Source: Begonia masoniana
Lineage: Eukaryota > Streptophyta > Magnoliopsida > Cucurbitales > Begoniaceae
Direction of reading: 5' to 3'
NCBI GenBank assembly: GCA_022432975.1
Contig: CM039502.1
Coordinates: 2,346,375 to 2,410,374 of the forward strand
Length of the DNA: 64,000 bases
Shown here: positions 28,386 through 42,217 of the stretch, in pieces
Numbering within the stretch: the stretch's first letter is position 1
How the letters are laid out: every line of letters starts with the position of its first letter
Translations under genes and position numbers: made by a program
Notes under the pieces: model-generated
Seen by the model: only the letters and a program-made list of their open reading frames with translations
What the model was told of the DNA's origin: nothing
The model's database searches: none

Positions 28386-31300
28386 ATGGGAAACAACGTT
28401 GTTAATGAAACTCCCACGAGTAATGGATTTGACTGTTCTGAAACTACTATTGAGATCAAGATTAAAACTCTGGATTCTCAAACATATACTATGAGAGTAG
28501 ATAAGCAGGTATTTCCTCGAATCTCTACTTTTTCTGCTTTCCTTAAGTTCAACCTGTAATAAATCTGATAAAAGTGCCTTTTTTCTTACAATATCTGTGA
28601 GCTTCTATCATGTCCAAATGTCTTGCATCTGCTTTGTCTTCTAAGCAATTACACATGGATTTACAGTTTCTTCTAAATTTTGAGATTGAGATCTAGAACT
28701 CTACACTACCTTGGATACATCCTGAAGCATTGGTCACTAATCACCTCCTCTATGTTGCTGCGTAAATATGTTGTTAGTCTTACAATTTAATTGAATAAAG
28801 TATCTGATAGTTTACATTTTTAATTTGATGCCTCAACGTTTCATAAATGATTTGGTTTTGGATTTTGGTTGAATGGAGTGAGTTAGCAATCTAGTAATCC
28901 TAATTTGTTGAGAAAATTTGGATGTGAAATCAACATACTTCTATAATCTGCAGATGCCCGTTCCAGCTTTGAAAGAGCAAATTGCTTCTGTAACTGGCGT
29001 GTTATCAGAGCAACAACGCCTTATATGCAGAGGAAAAGTTCTCAAGGATGATCAACTTCTTTCTGCATATCGTATCCTTCAGCTTTTATTTTATTGGGTT
29101 CTTGCTGTTAGAAAACATGTGTGTTGACGGCACGGGAGTAGTCAAGCTTGATTTTGAACTTTTTCGTTTTAGATATTGCAACTTCATGTTACTTTATATT
29201 TTTGTATGATAACATTTTTTTTTTATAGTAGTACTACGGCTCTACCTTTCCTTTACAGATTCACATTTTTGTTTGAGGAGCTATCTTCTTCAAATAGTGA
29301 ATGTGATGGCTTGCTTTCCTTCTTCCTCCCCCCAAAAAAAATATTTGTGATTAGGAAAATGGAATATAAATGAGCTCAACATGTGCTTATCATTTATTCC
29401 AGATCAAATTGAATGTGTGGTTGGCATTACTTTTCAAGGAATTCTTTCATTTTTTGTCAAGAACATGTATTGAATTATTTGAGTTATATATGAATTTGTG
29501 TGGGCAACTTTGACCAGGGTGTATGACTTTCTTGTGCATTACAATTATCATGTGGAGAGAATATATTCTCTAGAATAATTCCGTTTGTGTGACCTTTTGA
29601 ATTAGCATGTAAAATCATCTTGGACTTCTTAACACAAGCTAGATGTTGAAGATGGTCACACCTTGCATATGGTTGTCAGACAACCTATTCCGCCATCTGA
29701 GTCTCTGCTGAATAATTCAGGTTACATTCGATAACATAGTCCTTTTTATTGATAAGGTTTGCATTTGCTTAAGTTTTGATGTGGGGTGATTGCTCTTTGT
29801 TATTTTTAAGTGTACACTTACCGAAATATGTTGATAAACCTACATAAAGTGGAGAAATTAACAGTCTTTTTCGTGATAATATAGGGACTTACCTCGACTC
29901 ATATGGAGAAACTTTTGAGGGAGACACAACACAATTTTTGTAGAATCAATTAAAATGCATATAAAATGGCCTGGATACCCTAGGTCATAAAAGAAATTGT
30001 TAAATTACCTACATTCACCTTGGAAATATAGGAAGATTTTACTTGAAATGATTGTTTTCAGTTCAAAGAGAAAACTTTGAGTTGTATCCCATTCTATCAT
30101 TCCATCAGTCTAATAGTTTGATTTTCCACTATGTGATGTTTCCTTCATTTTATTTTTTCTCTTTCTATGCTGTTCTTTCTGTAGTCAGAACTGCAACGAT
30201 AAACATTGGTTGCACCATTATAAAAAGGAAAAATTTTGTGTGCAGCATCTGAACCAAATTCAAGTTCAAGCCAAGGATTTAGTCACCAGATAGCCCCTGG
30301 AGTTGTAATTGAAACTTTCAGTCTGCCTATGCAAGGAGACGGTGTTCCTCCTGAAATCAATCGAGTGAGTCACAACAATTAGACTCACAAGTGTTTTTTT
30401 TGTACCATTGTTGATGAAATTAGTGTATATATATATATCAATAATGAATGCTTTTCTCTTAATTATTTCTCCCTAGATTGTATCAGCAGTCCTTGGTTCT
30501 ATTGGACTTTCCAATATGGTTAGTGGCAGCTCAGTGCTTGAAGTCAGGGTAAACAGTCTTCAAGCTCTAGCATCTATTACTTGCTGATTCTTCTGAATTT
30601 GTTGTCTTGGAAAAAACATAGTCCCTCCTACTAAAATAAGAATGAAAATTTATAACTGATCCTGATTTGATGCACACGTATCCACACGCTATAGGCAAGT
30701 TTATCAAATAACAAATTGTAAACGTTCAGAACTCTCCATCCTGATCAAATAAGAGGTGTTTTACCTTGGTTTTAAAACAAAGGCAATGCCAATTTTTGTT
30801 GCACTTCTTAAATCTTAGCAGCTTCACAATGCATGTGATAGAGAATAACAGTATGATATTGAAATTAGACGGAATGTAGCAACAGAATAACAATACCCAA
30901 AACAAGAACAACCTGGAACATGAACAAACCACAAGCCTGGAGGTCCACTGACTCGGTTCAGCCTCTATGGCTTTTCAAAATAATCAAAACATGTCCCCTT
31001 CTCTCTCACACAGACGTATATACTCCCTTAACATGTCCCCACTACCGATTATTCCTTACATAATCTAAAAAACTATCAAACTGCCCCCTGCTACTGATCA
31101 TCTGCCTCCTCTTCGAGAATAAGTTCTTCCAAACCTTCCATCTGCCTCAGCATGCAAATAAATTAAGAAAATTAGAAAGAAGAGAGGGATTGCAACAGTT
31201 AGGAATTCGGAAGAGATAGAGAAAACAGTACTAATGTTATAATATTTTTCTTTTTGATGGGAAACAAAAATCAGTACTCAGTATTCAACAAGTGCAACCT

Positions 31301-34300
31301 ACTTTAACAATATAACCTAATTACAAGTATTAGGAAACCTGTTAAGTATAGAATATCTGGATATATGGATGCTTATGGATAAATATCATAAAAGGTTCAC
31401 AAAATATTTCATTAAAATAAATTCTAGATGTATATCTAATATTAATAATGTTTTTCTGTTCTCTATCTCATAGTCTCACAACTTTGAGTGGTGATGGATA
31501 GGAACATGGTCAGCTAAGACAAGAAAGTACATCGGGTGCTAACAATTTGGTAGATGCAAACCAGCATCAATCTGTTGAAGCCGGAAGCTTTGGTTCTCTT
31601 GGGCAATCAACAACTGCTTCTTTAGGGTCCATGCTGCCCCCTGTAAGCTAGAAATCTTGATTTCTTTCAAAGATATTGTTCCTCAATAGAAGAATTTAAA
31701 TATGTTTTAGTCTGACAGCTACTGCATAATTCGTTTATTTCCATGAAAAAAGCTTCAAACATATTTTCTCATCAAATAGAAAAGAAAAAGAAGGTAAAAG
31801 TGATGTCATGCTATAGCTACAAGCAATGTAAACATAAGGTTCTATTATTTGCAACTTAAAACTTCTAACTAAGCAATTGTTTCGTGTCTGACCAAAACAG
31901 TGTCTTTTATGGTTTGTCCCTTCTTTTTTTTTTTTGGTCCTTTCCTCATTTAAAGTCTTAGATTGTTACATCGGTGAAACAAACAAATAATTTGTAGATC
32001 TTGATCTCAGCAGATTATTCCTGATTCTTTGACAACTTTGTCTCGTTATATAAATCATATGAGGAGCGAATTTGATGCTACTGGTTAGTTCTTTTATGTT
32101 TCAAGAATTTGTTCCGATAAGGCTATTGATATCCTTTTTCAAAGATGCTTTTTAACATGCTCTTCCTTGCAGCCAGAGATAGGGGAAATGCTGTTCAAGC
32201 ACCATCTGAACACGCATCCGAAGGAAGAGGCTCCAATTCTGCAATCAATTCTGGAATGATGCAAGAAAGGTTGCCAACACCTGCATCATTGGCCGAAGTG
32301 ATGCTTTCCACTAGACAAATTCTTGTGGAAGCAGCTGGACAATGTCTACTTGTTTGTCACTACCCAGCACTTGTGTTTATATAATTTGTAATTTCTTGAC
32401 TAATGGGAAATGAGCTGTGGTAGTATAGATATCGGGAAATGAGCTGTGGTAGTATAGATATCATACCCCAGTACTTAGAATATGAATTTATCATTGGTGA
32501 GGATGAATGAATATGTCTATTGGATAATATAAAGAGATACTTTCTACCTTTTCTTTGATCATCATGTGAGAAGTTAGCATGCACCTGTTTTTCCTTCATT
32601 GTGGTTAGTAGATGATATATTTCAGTTTTTGTGTATGTAAAATTTACAGCAACTTGCAACTCAGCTGGAGAATCAAGTGAATGTGACAGATCCTACTGCT
32701 CGGTTACAAACGCAGTCTAGTGCGTGGAGAACTGGAGTCCTGTTTCATAACTTAGGTGCACTACTCCTTGAACTTGGCCGTACTGTCATAACTTTAAGAA
32801 TGGGTCAAAGTCCCGTAAGTTTACTCCATTTCTCTACTGTAACATTACCTGCGTTGAGATATGATATACCCTTTTTTGTTGGTAAAATTGTAGCTAGTTC
32901 TGAATAGCTTTTGGACTGGAAATGGGCTTTAACTTCCTATACGTTGGGATTTAGCCTTTTCTTCGGTTCTTTTCGATTTGAAAGAAACACCTTTTACTGA
33001 ATTTTATCCTTCTTTTCCTTTTAAAATCTCTACATTTTTCATTATTTATTCTAACTAAGCAAGAACTGTGATGTAATGACTTTGCAGTCTGAAGCTGTTG
33101 TTAATGCTGGACCAGCAGTTTTCATATCACAATCTGCTCCTAATCCCATTATGGTTCAGGCAGTAAATGTTAACCTTTCTAAGTAGAGAATTTTTCTGTA
33201 AATTATTTGCTTCATTTGCTGATTAGATTTGTATCCACAGCCTCTTCCTTTCCCAACGAGTTCAAACTCCAACGTCGTTCCTTCTGGAATGATGCATCCT
33301 GGCTCCAGTTCAATACCCGGTCTTGGTGCTGGCTTTCTTCCAAGAAGAATTGACATACAAATACGAAGAGGTATCTCCTAAACTTTCAAGCCTAATGATT
33401 TCACTATCCTCATGCTAATTGCTGTCAATTTTCTTACAGGTTCATCAACTTCACCAAGTAATAGAGAGGAGCATAACAGTGGCCAACATCCTTCAAGCCA
33501 AAGAGAGTCAGTAATTGGCGCTGGTGAAAATCTTGATAATCAAGCAAATACTAGGCTCTTAGATGACCCTTTTTGGCTGGAGAATCAGGAATACGTGTTG
33601 TACCAGTTAGGACCATGATTGCAGCCATGCCAGGTCCATTTTCTCGTTCACCTTTAGATTCCTCCAATAATTCAATTGGGTTATACTATCCTCTTCTTGG
33701 AAGATTTCAACAACCGGCTTCGGGATCTGCAAATGGTGAACAAGGAAGTGAAGCCTCTGGACAACGTGGTTCCACTGGCCCTCAAGCTGTGCACAGCTCT
33801 GTTTCTAACGATGTTGTCCAGCAAATTAACGTCGAAAATCTTGTGAGAGATGGTATGCTCTGTACTTTTCATCAAAATGATATTTGGATAATTCATTTGG
33901 AAGCCTGTCAAAGGCCTAACTAACCGAACTGAGTTATCAATCAATCAATCAATCTAAAATGATTCTCTTCAAAGGCTTATTATGTCAAATATCTTCAAAG
34001 GCTTATTATGTCAAATAATAACACACACTCTCTCTCTTAGTTGGTGAATTTGACTATGCTATGAGAAAGTTATGTTGCAGAATTTGCTCTGCAGTCTGCC
34101 CCAATCATAGACATGTTACTTTGTTGACGGTCTTGTGAAATATTATTCATTTTGTCTTTTGGGTTTTTGTTTCGCCTCTAAAAGGTCTTCATGGGGTGAG
34201 ATCTTGCCACATCTTTTATATTTTGTGTTTTTTTTTTTTCTTTAATAGGCTGCAACTATTCATTTCTTTTGGCTGTCGTATATCTTCATTCCTTGTAGCA

Positions 34301-35230
34301 TCAATATGTATTGTTCTCTTTCGAGCTTCTCCGAGGAAATTCTCCAGTTCAAGGATCGCTCATTCTTGTACAGTGTTAGATACTGTTATAGAAATGATGT
34401 CAAACTTCTTTTTCCTTTTTCTCCAGGATTGTCTGCCAACTGGTCCTAGACAGCAAGGGCCGACTAATACTGACGGGATCAACATCAACATCGTATCAGC
34501 TAGTGAGACTCAAAACATTCAACATTCCAATAGAGAACTTCCAGAGAGTGTCGTTGACTTTCTGAGGAGAGCCTTTCCAGTTGGTGAAATTAGCCCAGAA
34601 GATGCAAGCATATTGGAAGCACCTGTGCCGGCAGCATGAGACAACGTCAAATGCGGTTGTAGATACACAGGAATCAGAATCTGGAGCAAGTGATGAAGGC
34701 ATTTTTTTGTCTAATATGCTTCGGCAAATTATGCCTCACATCTCACAGCAATTAGATGCTGCGCACGTGGAGGAGAGTATTTCAGAGCACATAAGATTTC
34801 CGGATTCTTACACACAGGTTCTTAAATTTTTTATCTTTATTAGGTCAGAAATTCTCAATAGATGAAACAGAAAGTGGGTCTATAATTATTTTCAGTTTTG
34901 GCCCAATTATTGTATGGAGTAGACTCATGTGAATGGTGATGTTTTTCAGTCTATGAACTGTGTTCCCGGGACATCCCGCAGACAAAGTGATAACGAAGCA
35001 GATGCTCCTGATCCTGAAACGGCAAAAGGTGCTATTTTATAACTCTTTTTGTCTCTATGGTATAGACATAATAATATTTACTAAACTAAACTTGACTGAA
35101 ATCTTTAGTTAGTTAAGATGGATCTTAGATGTTGGAAGGATCTTGTATTTTAGGGAAATAGTTTATATTTTATCAATGGTTTACCAGTTGGGAAACTCTG
35201 ATGAAAGAATCATCTTCTTGTACAGACTGA
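28386..35230 (+). CDS. BAG6/CIP73-like ubiquitin-domain protein, frame disrupted in 3' part
   Basis: Exons: 28386-28508, 28954-29071, 29643-29720, 30246-30364, 30477-30548, 31502-31642, 32011-32083, 32173-32351, 32650-32814, 33088-33162, 33241-33370, 33440-33852, 34427-34817, 34950-35028 and 35226-35230 or beyond. The first three encode an N-terminal ubiquitin-like domain (IEIKIKTLDSQTYTMRV...LKEQIASVTGV...RLICRGKVLKDDQ...VEDGHTLHMVVRQ). Gln/Ser/Pro-rich low-complexity sequence follows, as in plant BAG6-like chaperone/quality-control proteins. All junctions up to exon 12 keep frame. Then the frame shifts within CCCTTTTTGG (about 33567-33576), does not match at the 33852/34427 junction, and shifts again at about 34640. 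The downstream frames still read family-like protein (SGIRVVPVRTM, GLYYPLLGRFQQ, LSNMLRQIMPHISQQLD). A 5'-leader exon probably lies at about 27570-27770. Either a decaying copy or base-level errors; see findings. Confidence 0.75.
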
Positions 35231-36390
35231 ATGACATTTGATGAATTGACGAGGATCGATTATCGATTATGCTCCGTCGAGTCGAAGGTGTGCTTTTATG
35301 TCAAGAACATCCGCCCAATTGGCAAAACCATTTTGAAGTTGGAGGAGCCCTCGTGGGAGACCCGTTTCCCGGCCGTAAAAGTTTATACTGCAACATTCTT
35401 GACTTTGGAGATGTTCTTGAGACGTTTTCGAGTTTACACAGAATTTGCTTTCTCCTATACATTACGCGCTTCTCTAAATATTTTGTTCCTCCGTTTATCT
35501 TTTTTGTATCCGTTCATCGCACTCTTGAATTCTCGACTTCAATTCAAATGAGTGTAGAGTTTCACTTCTTGTTCAAGGGTTGATGTTGAATCAATAGTGT
35601 AAAAGTTGTTATACAACTGTGAAATTTAAGTTGCTTATTAATTATTAATGAGTACAATTAGTATATTGTTTTAAATATTTGTCATTTATTTTAATTATTA
35701 CGTACAAAAGTTATCAAAATTCTTGAATTTCATATATAATGCAAGTGAAATTTATTGAGTTGAATTATCGATTAGGGGTTATACATGTTGTAATTGCAGC
35801 ATCATCGTGAACAATGTTATAATTAAGAATAATATTACATTTATTTTCTTATTCTATTTTATAAATATATACATTGACGTGACAAATTGTTCTCAATGGT
35901 CTTAAATTAATTTGGAAGTTGAAATTTTGAAAAATTAGTCTGAAAGTTAACTGTACTCTTGTCGTTGACTGGTTAGCTATGCGTAATAGATGTCATAGTT
36001 CTTTCAGAAATTTAGTTCAAGAGTACATTGATATTCTGAATAATCTAACATGTTTTTAGAGAAGTCGATAGGGCTGCAAATTAGCTATCGACTAAAGCGC
36101 TTGACACGAATATAAAAATGACCGAATTCATGCAATCTTCTTTTCCGGTACAGACGTTTTATGATTCTATAAGAGCTACTTGACCGAGAATGATCCATAG
36201 TAATTGGAGTTTAGTTTTTCCTTTGTTTTGTTTGGGCTTTTTCCATGCTTTGTACGAAAAAAAATGGACCAATTATTTTTTGACAACGAATAACGAAGCA
36301 CTCCTATGAAATAAAAATTAATATAATAACAAAATTAATTTTTAAGAAAAGAATTTGTTGTGGTCCACAACGGTCTGTGTGGGCTTCGTA

Positions 36391-36440
36391 AAGGCCCATA
36401 ATAGTTGATTTGTCTTCATATATATATCTATGAAGTATTA
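36391..36440 (+). promoter_or_regulatory. RPS11 core promoter: GGCCCA site II-like element and TATA-like stretch
   Basis: AAGGCCCATAA at 36391-36401 matches the GGCCCA site II motif common upstream of plant ribosomal protein genes. TATATATATC follows at about 36420, and a telo-box-like ttagggttc at 36440. The RPS11 ATG is about 100 bp downstream. Motif-based inference. Confidence 0.5.
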
Positions 36441-36546
36441 TTAGGGTTCGAGGGTTTCTCGTTGTAGTGAAGAAGAAGCTCCGAAGCTTTTTGCCGCCTC
36501 CTCCTACTCAGATTCTCCACCCAGACATCTTTCACAGCCCTTAATT

Positions 36547-38129
<1,583 letters not shown>

Positions 38130-39540
38130 GCCAACTTTGCTTTTCATGGTAAGCAGGAGTGGAAAAATTTACAGATCATGCGAGAGGCGTTTAATTCTGT
38201 CAGATGCTGATTTTAATTTGATTTGGACGATGCTAGCATTTTTGATCTTTTGCCTATAGTTTTGTTATCGTGGTAGTTTTGAAGATGCCTGCTATTTTAA
38301 TTCAAAATTTAACACTTCTATTGCTATATCAACGTCTGTTTCTTATTGAATTGTTGTTTCTGTAGCTTGTAAGTCTAATTTTTTGAATAAGTGGGATTGC
38401 TAAGAAAGAAAAGACTCGCTCTGAACTTACTAAGTGAGCATGTCTAGAGCAACTCTGTTTCACATTATCTCACTAAAACAGTGTAATTTGCCATCTAGAT
38501 GGGCGGGTAGCTCATTTAGTTGCTTTTCTACCCAGATAATCTAATAAAACAATAGCAACTGCACCAGGTATAGCTTTAATACAGAAACTGCATAGATTAC
38601 CGACTCGTTAAAGTACTCAACATCAGATATGTGCTTTATGTGTTTAAGCTACAAAAAATTGGGTGTGCTTATGAAAGAGAGGATGGTAACCATGATTATA
38701 TTATAAAGTTGCAGGGATTTTATTAAAGCAATTTATGTAATGCTTGGAATACATTTACATTTTGATGTATTTCAAATGCTTAGAGCTTGATAGGAATTTG
38801 AAGGTCGTTTTTTCCTGGTAATTATCCATTCAAACCGACCAATATTCTGAATTTTAAATTGTCGATTTATATTGTTATTCTTTCTCGTTTAGTTTGTCTT
38901 CGTTTCCTACTTTTAAAGCAGAGCAAAAAATAAACGAAAGAAAGCTTCTTATTATGTAATTAATATATGGGTTTATGTAACGGTGCAAGAGTGTATATAG
39001 TTGGGTGAAAGGTAGTGATGCATAAATTATCAATCATCTATCGTTTAAAGAGCATTTCTATCTCTCGGAGAAGAGATTTTTTCCGAGTCAGTGTACAGGA
39101 CCATCCATCTTTTGACTGCTGCTTCTTCAAACAACCAAACAATAATAAAGTAATATTGAAATATGATAAACCCTTTATTCCTATCACCCCTTTTCATTTC
39201 CCATCCAACACCAACCCATTAAAAAAGATTTGTTCACAGAATTAGTTTAACGCTTAATCGTTATAGTAGAGAGTTTAAAATGTACTTTGACTCTTGATAC
39301 AAAAACATTTAGCTTATCCATCAGGGAGACAGAATTTGTTTATGGAAAAGAGTTGTTTTTGTCTAACAAAACCAGGACTCAATTACAAAACGTAGAAAAG
39401 TTTAAAATCCAATTTATTCACTAAATTAGGTTATATTTTGAAGATTAAAACCTCAAACTATCGTTTTTTTTTTTTTAAAAAAACTTCAAACTTTACTATT
39501 TATCGAAAAAAACCTTAACGTTTCATAAATACGCAATTTT
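38130..39540. other. 3' flank of RPS11 and intergenic region
   Basis: No gene seen. The first few hundred bases probably include the RPS11 3' UTR. Confidence 0.5.
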
Positions 39541-39824
39541 AACCTCGCAGCGGGTCAGGAGGCCGTCCTCTTATAGGTAAAACTCGTAACTTTTGTCACG
39601 GGTTCCGTCCTATTTAGGAAGAGTACGCCCAGTCCAAAACTCATGACAAAAGTCACGGGTTTTGTCATTTAGGGGGAGTACGACTGAGTACAGTCAGTCC
39701 GCGAGTTGGACCAGACGTACTCCCTAGGGGAAGAGGACAGAACTCGTGACAAAAGTCACGGGTCTTTACCTTGGAGTACGACCGGTCCAACTGGACCGGC
39801 CGTACTCCACCCCCTATAAATACC

Positions 39825-39832
39825 CTTCCTCT
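39825..39832 (+). promoter_or_regulatory. TATA box in left arm of palindrome, facing the centre
   Basis: TATAAATA in the context ccccctataaataccctt, followed by a pyrimidine-rich leader. Transcription from here would run through the centre into the right arm. Confidence 0.5.
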
Positions 39833-40462
39833 CTTCAACTCGGCCACACTCAAACCTCTCTCCTCTCTCTTCGTATTTCAGCGATATTTTTTTACGTTGA
39901 ACTGTTAGTACGAAATTTTGATTTTTACTTTTTAATACGAAAGTTTTATTTTTACTTTTAAATTTTATCATTTACTTCAGGTGATTAAACTGATATTAAA
40001 TTTTTTATTACCTATGTTTTTATCATTGTATTTTTATTTTAAATTCTCTAGCAAAATTTTTAAAATTTGAATTTTGTTATTTATTTATTTTAATTAACTT
40101 ATTTTTTTTATTAGTATTATATTTTATACATAAATTTTTGTTGTTTATATCTAAATTATAAAAATATTGACATTTTACTTTATATTTATGTGTGTATTTT
40201 TCAACGTTTTTCTCATTTATATAATAATTATGTAGAAAATAAAGCTTTTATCATTTTTTTCTTACTATATCTTATTGTCATTTCTTTTAATATATTCTAT
40301 TTATTATAATAGTATGACCTATGTTTTCTTCATTGTATTTTTATTTTAAAGTTTATATCAAAATTTTAAAAATTTGAATATGTTAATAATATTATAATAA
40401 AATTCTATATATTAGTTATTTATGTATGTTAATGAATTTATTATTTTTTATAGGATATTGTT

Positions 40463-40588
40463 ATGGAATTTTTGAATGAAGATTGCCAGAATAAGTTTGA
40501 ACAGCATATGCGAAAACGTTCAATAAACTTTTGCATGAATGTAGACTTTAGAGGTTGGGAGTCGTTGGGCATCAAAGAGATGTTATAG
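40463..40588 (+). pseudogene. Fragment of putative plant transposon protein (left arm)
   Basis: An acceptor-like tttttatag precedes an ATG frame of 41 codons starting MEFLNEDCQ and reading FRGWESLGIKEM before a TAG at 40586-40588. GWESL-IKEM is shared with MULE-1's second gene. The rest of the protein is missing. Confidence 0.75.
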
Positions 40589-40616
40589 AATATCGGCCTA
40601 CACGAGAATAGTTCTC

Positions 40617-40817
40617 TTAACAAGCTAACAAGCGAACTATTCTCTCGCACGTATCACCCGTCAATGCATTGATCCCGCGTAGGCTGATGTTCTCTAATAT
40701 CTCTTTAATGCCCAACGACTCCCAACCTTTAAAGTCTACATTCATGCAAAAGTTTATTAAACGTTTTCGCATATCCTGTCCAAACTTTCTCTGGCAATCT
40801 TCATTCAAAAATTCCAT
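40617..40817 (-). pseudogene. Fragment of putative plant transposon protein (right arm)
   Basis: Inverted copy of the left fragment, 66 codons. It reads FKGWESLGIKEILENISL then GDTCERIVRLLAC and stops. VSCEKMVRLFYA in MULE-1's second gene aligns with DTCERIVRLLAC, which confirms the family. Truncated at the palindrome centre. Confidence 0.75.
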
Positions 40818-41493
40818 GGCAAGATCCTATAAAAAATAATAATTTCATTAACATAAATAAATAATTAATATATAGAATTTTATTATAATATTATTAACAT
40901 ATTCAAATTTTTAAAATTTTGATATAAACTTTAAAATAAAATTACAATGAAGAAAACATACGTCATACTATTATAATAAATAGAATATATTAAAAAAAAT
41001 GACAATAAGATATAGTAAGAAAAAAAAATGATAAAAGCTTTATTTTCTACATAATTATTATATAAGTGAGAAAAACGTTAAAAAATATACACATAATAAC
41101 ATACATAAACATAAAATAAAATGTCAATATTTTTATAATTTAGATAGAAACAACAAAAACTTATGTATAAAATATAATACTAATAAAAATAATAAGTTAA
41201 TTAAAATAAATAAATAACAAATTTCAAATTTTAAAAATTTTGCCAGAAAATTTAAAATAAAGATACAATGAAAAAAACATACGTAATAAAAAATTTAATC
41301 TTGGTTTAATCACTTAAGTAAATGATAAAATTAAAAAGTAAAAATAAAACTTTCGTATTAAAAAGTAAAAATAAAAGTTTTGTACTAACAGTTCAACGTA
41401 GAGAAATATCGTTAAAATACGAAGAGAGATGAGGAAGAAATAAGAAGAGAGAGGAGAAATGTTTGAATGTGGCTTAGAGGAAGAGGGGAAGGG

Positions 41494-41501
41494 TATTTAT
41501 A
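41494..41501 (-). promoter_or_regulatory. TATA box in right arm of palindrome, facing the centre
   Basis: Reverse complement of tatttata gives TATAAATA in the same GGGGGTA-flanked context as the left arm. It points away from the PP2C gene. Confidence 0.5.
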
Positions 41502-42217
41502 GGGGGTGGAGTACGGCCGGTCCAGTTGGACCGGCCGTACTCCGAGGGAAAGACCCATGACTTTTGTCACGGGTTCTGTCATCTCTCCCTTAGAGTACGT
41601 CCGGTCCAGTTGGACCAGACGTACTTCAAGGGAAAAGTATCTAAGACCTGCTGTACTCAGTTGTACTCCACTTAAATGACAAAATCCATGACTTTTGTCA
41701 CGGGTTTTGCCCACAAGAGGACGGCTGGTCCGTCCTCTTTAGGAGGAGTACGGCCGGTCCGGCCGTACTCTTCCTAAATAGGGCGAAACCCGTGCCAAGT
41801 CACGGGTTGCCCATACGAGGACGGCTAGTCCAAGGACCAGCCGTCCTCGTGAGCCGAGTACGGTCCTAGTTTAAATGATTGCTTGTTCTTCTTCTTCATC
41901 TCTCTGGAATGGGGGAATGAGATTGAAATGGAGGAAACCGAAATTGAAGATGCAACTCCCGAAATTGATTGCTCGTTTTCGTCCACGCTTTCGCAGCAAA
42001 CTCTCTCTCTCTCTCTCTCGTATGCCTCTGTTTGTGCTGCTTTTGAAGAAAGGTACCCATATTCTCCGAATCTTCTTCGCACGCCATATTTTATCTGATT
42101 CTCTCTTATTTTTTCTTTCTGTACGGTTTTTTGTTTGGTTCAGCTACTTTGGATACCCTACGCTGCAAGTTGGGAGGAAATTGAGCCACCCACCATTTAA
42201 TATTCATAATTGCCACC

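Larger units (their letters stand above)
39550..41865. mobile_element. Near loop-less 2.3 kb palindrome, fold-back/MULE-like non-autonomous element
   Basis: Left arm about 39550-40614 and right arm about 40634-41865 are imperfect reverse complements. The innermost stem is gagaatagttc (40604-40614) with gaactattctc (40634-40644) around a 19-base spacer. Outer parts carry GC-rich palindromes such as CCGGTCCAACTGGACCGG and repeated gtcacgggtt phrases, in the same style as the hairpin arrays of MULE-1. Each arm has an inward TATA box and a piece of a transposon gene related to MULE-1's second gene. The left arm lacks ~30 bp near the centre that the right arm keeps. I found no clear target-site duplication, so assignment to Mutator-like elements is inference. 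Confidence 0.8.
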
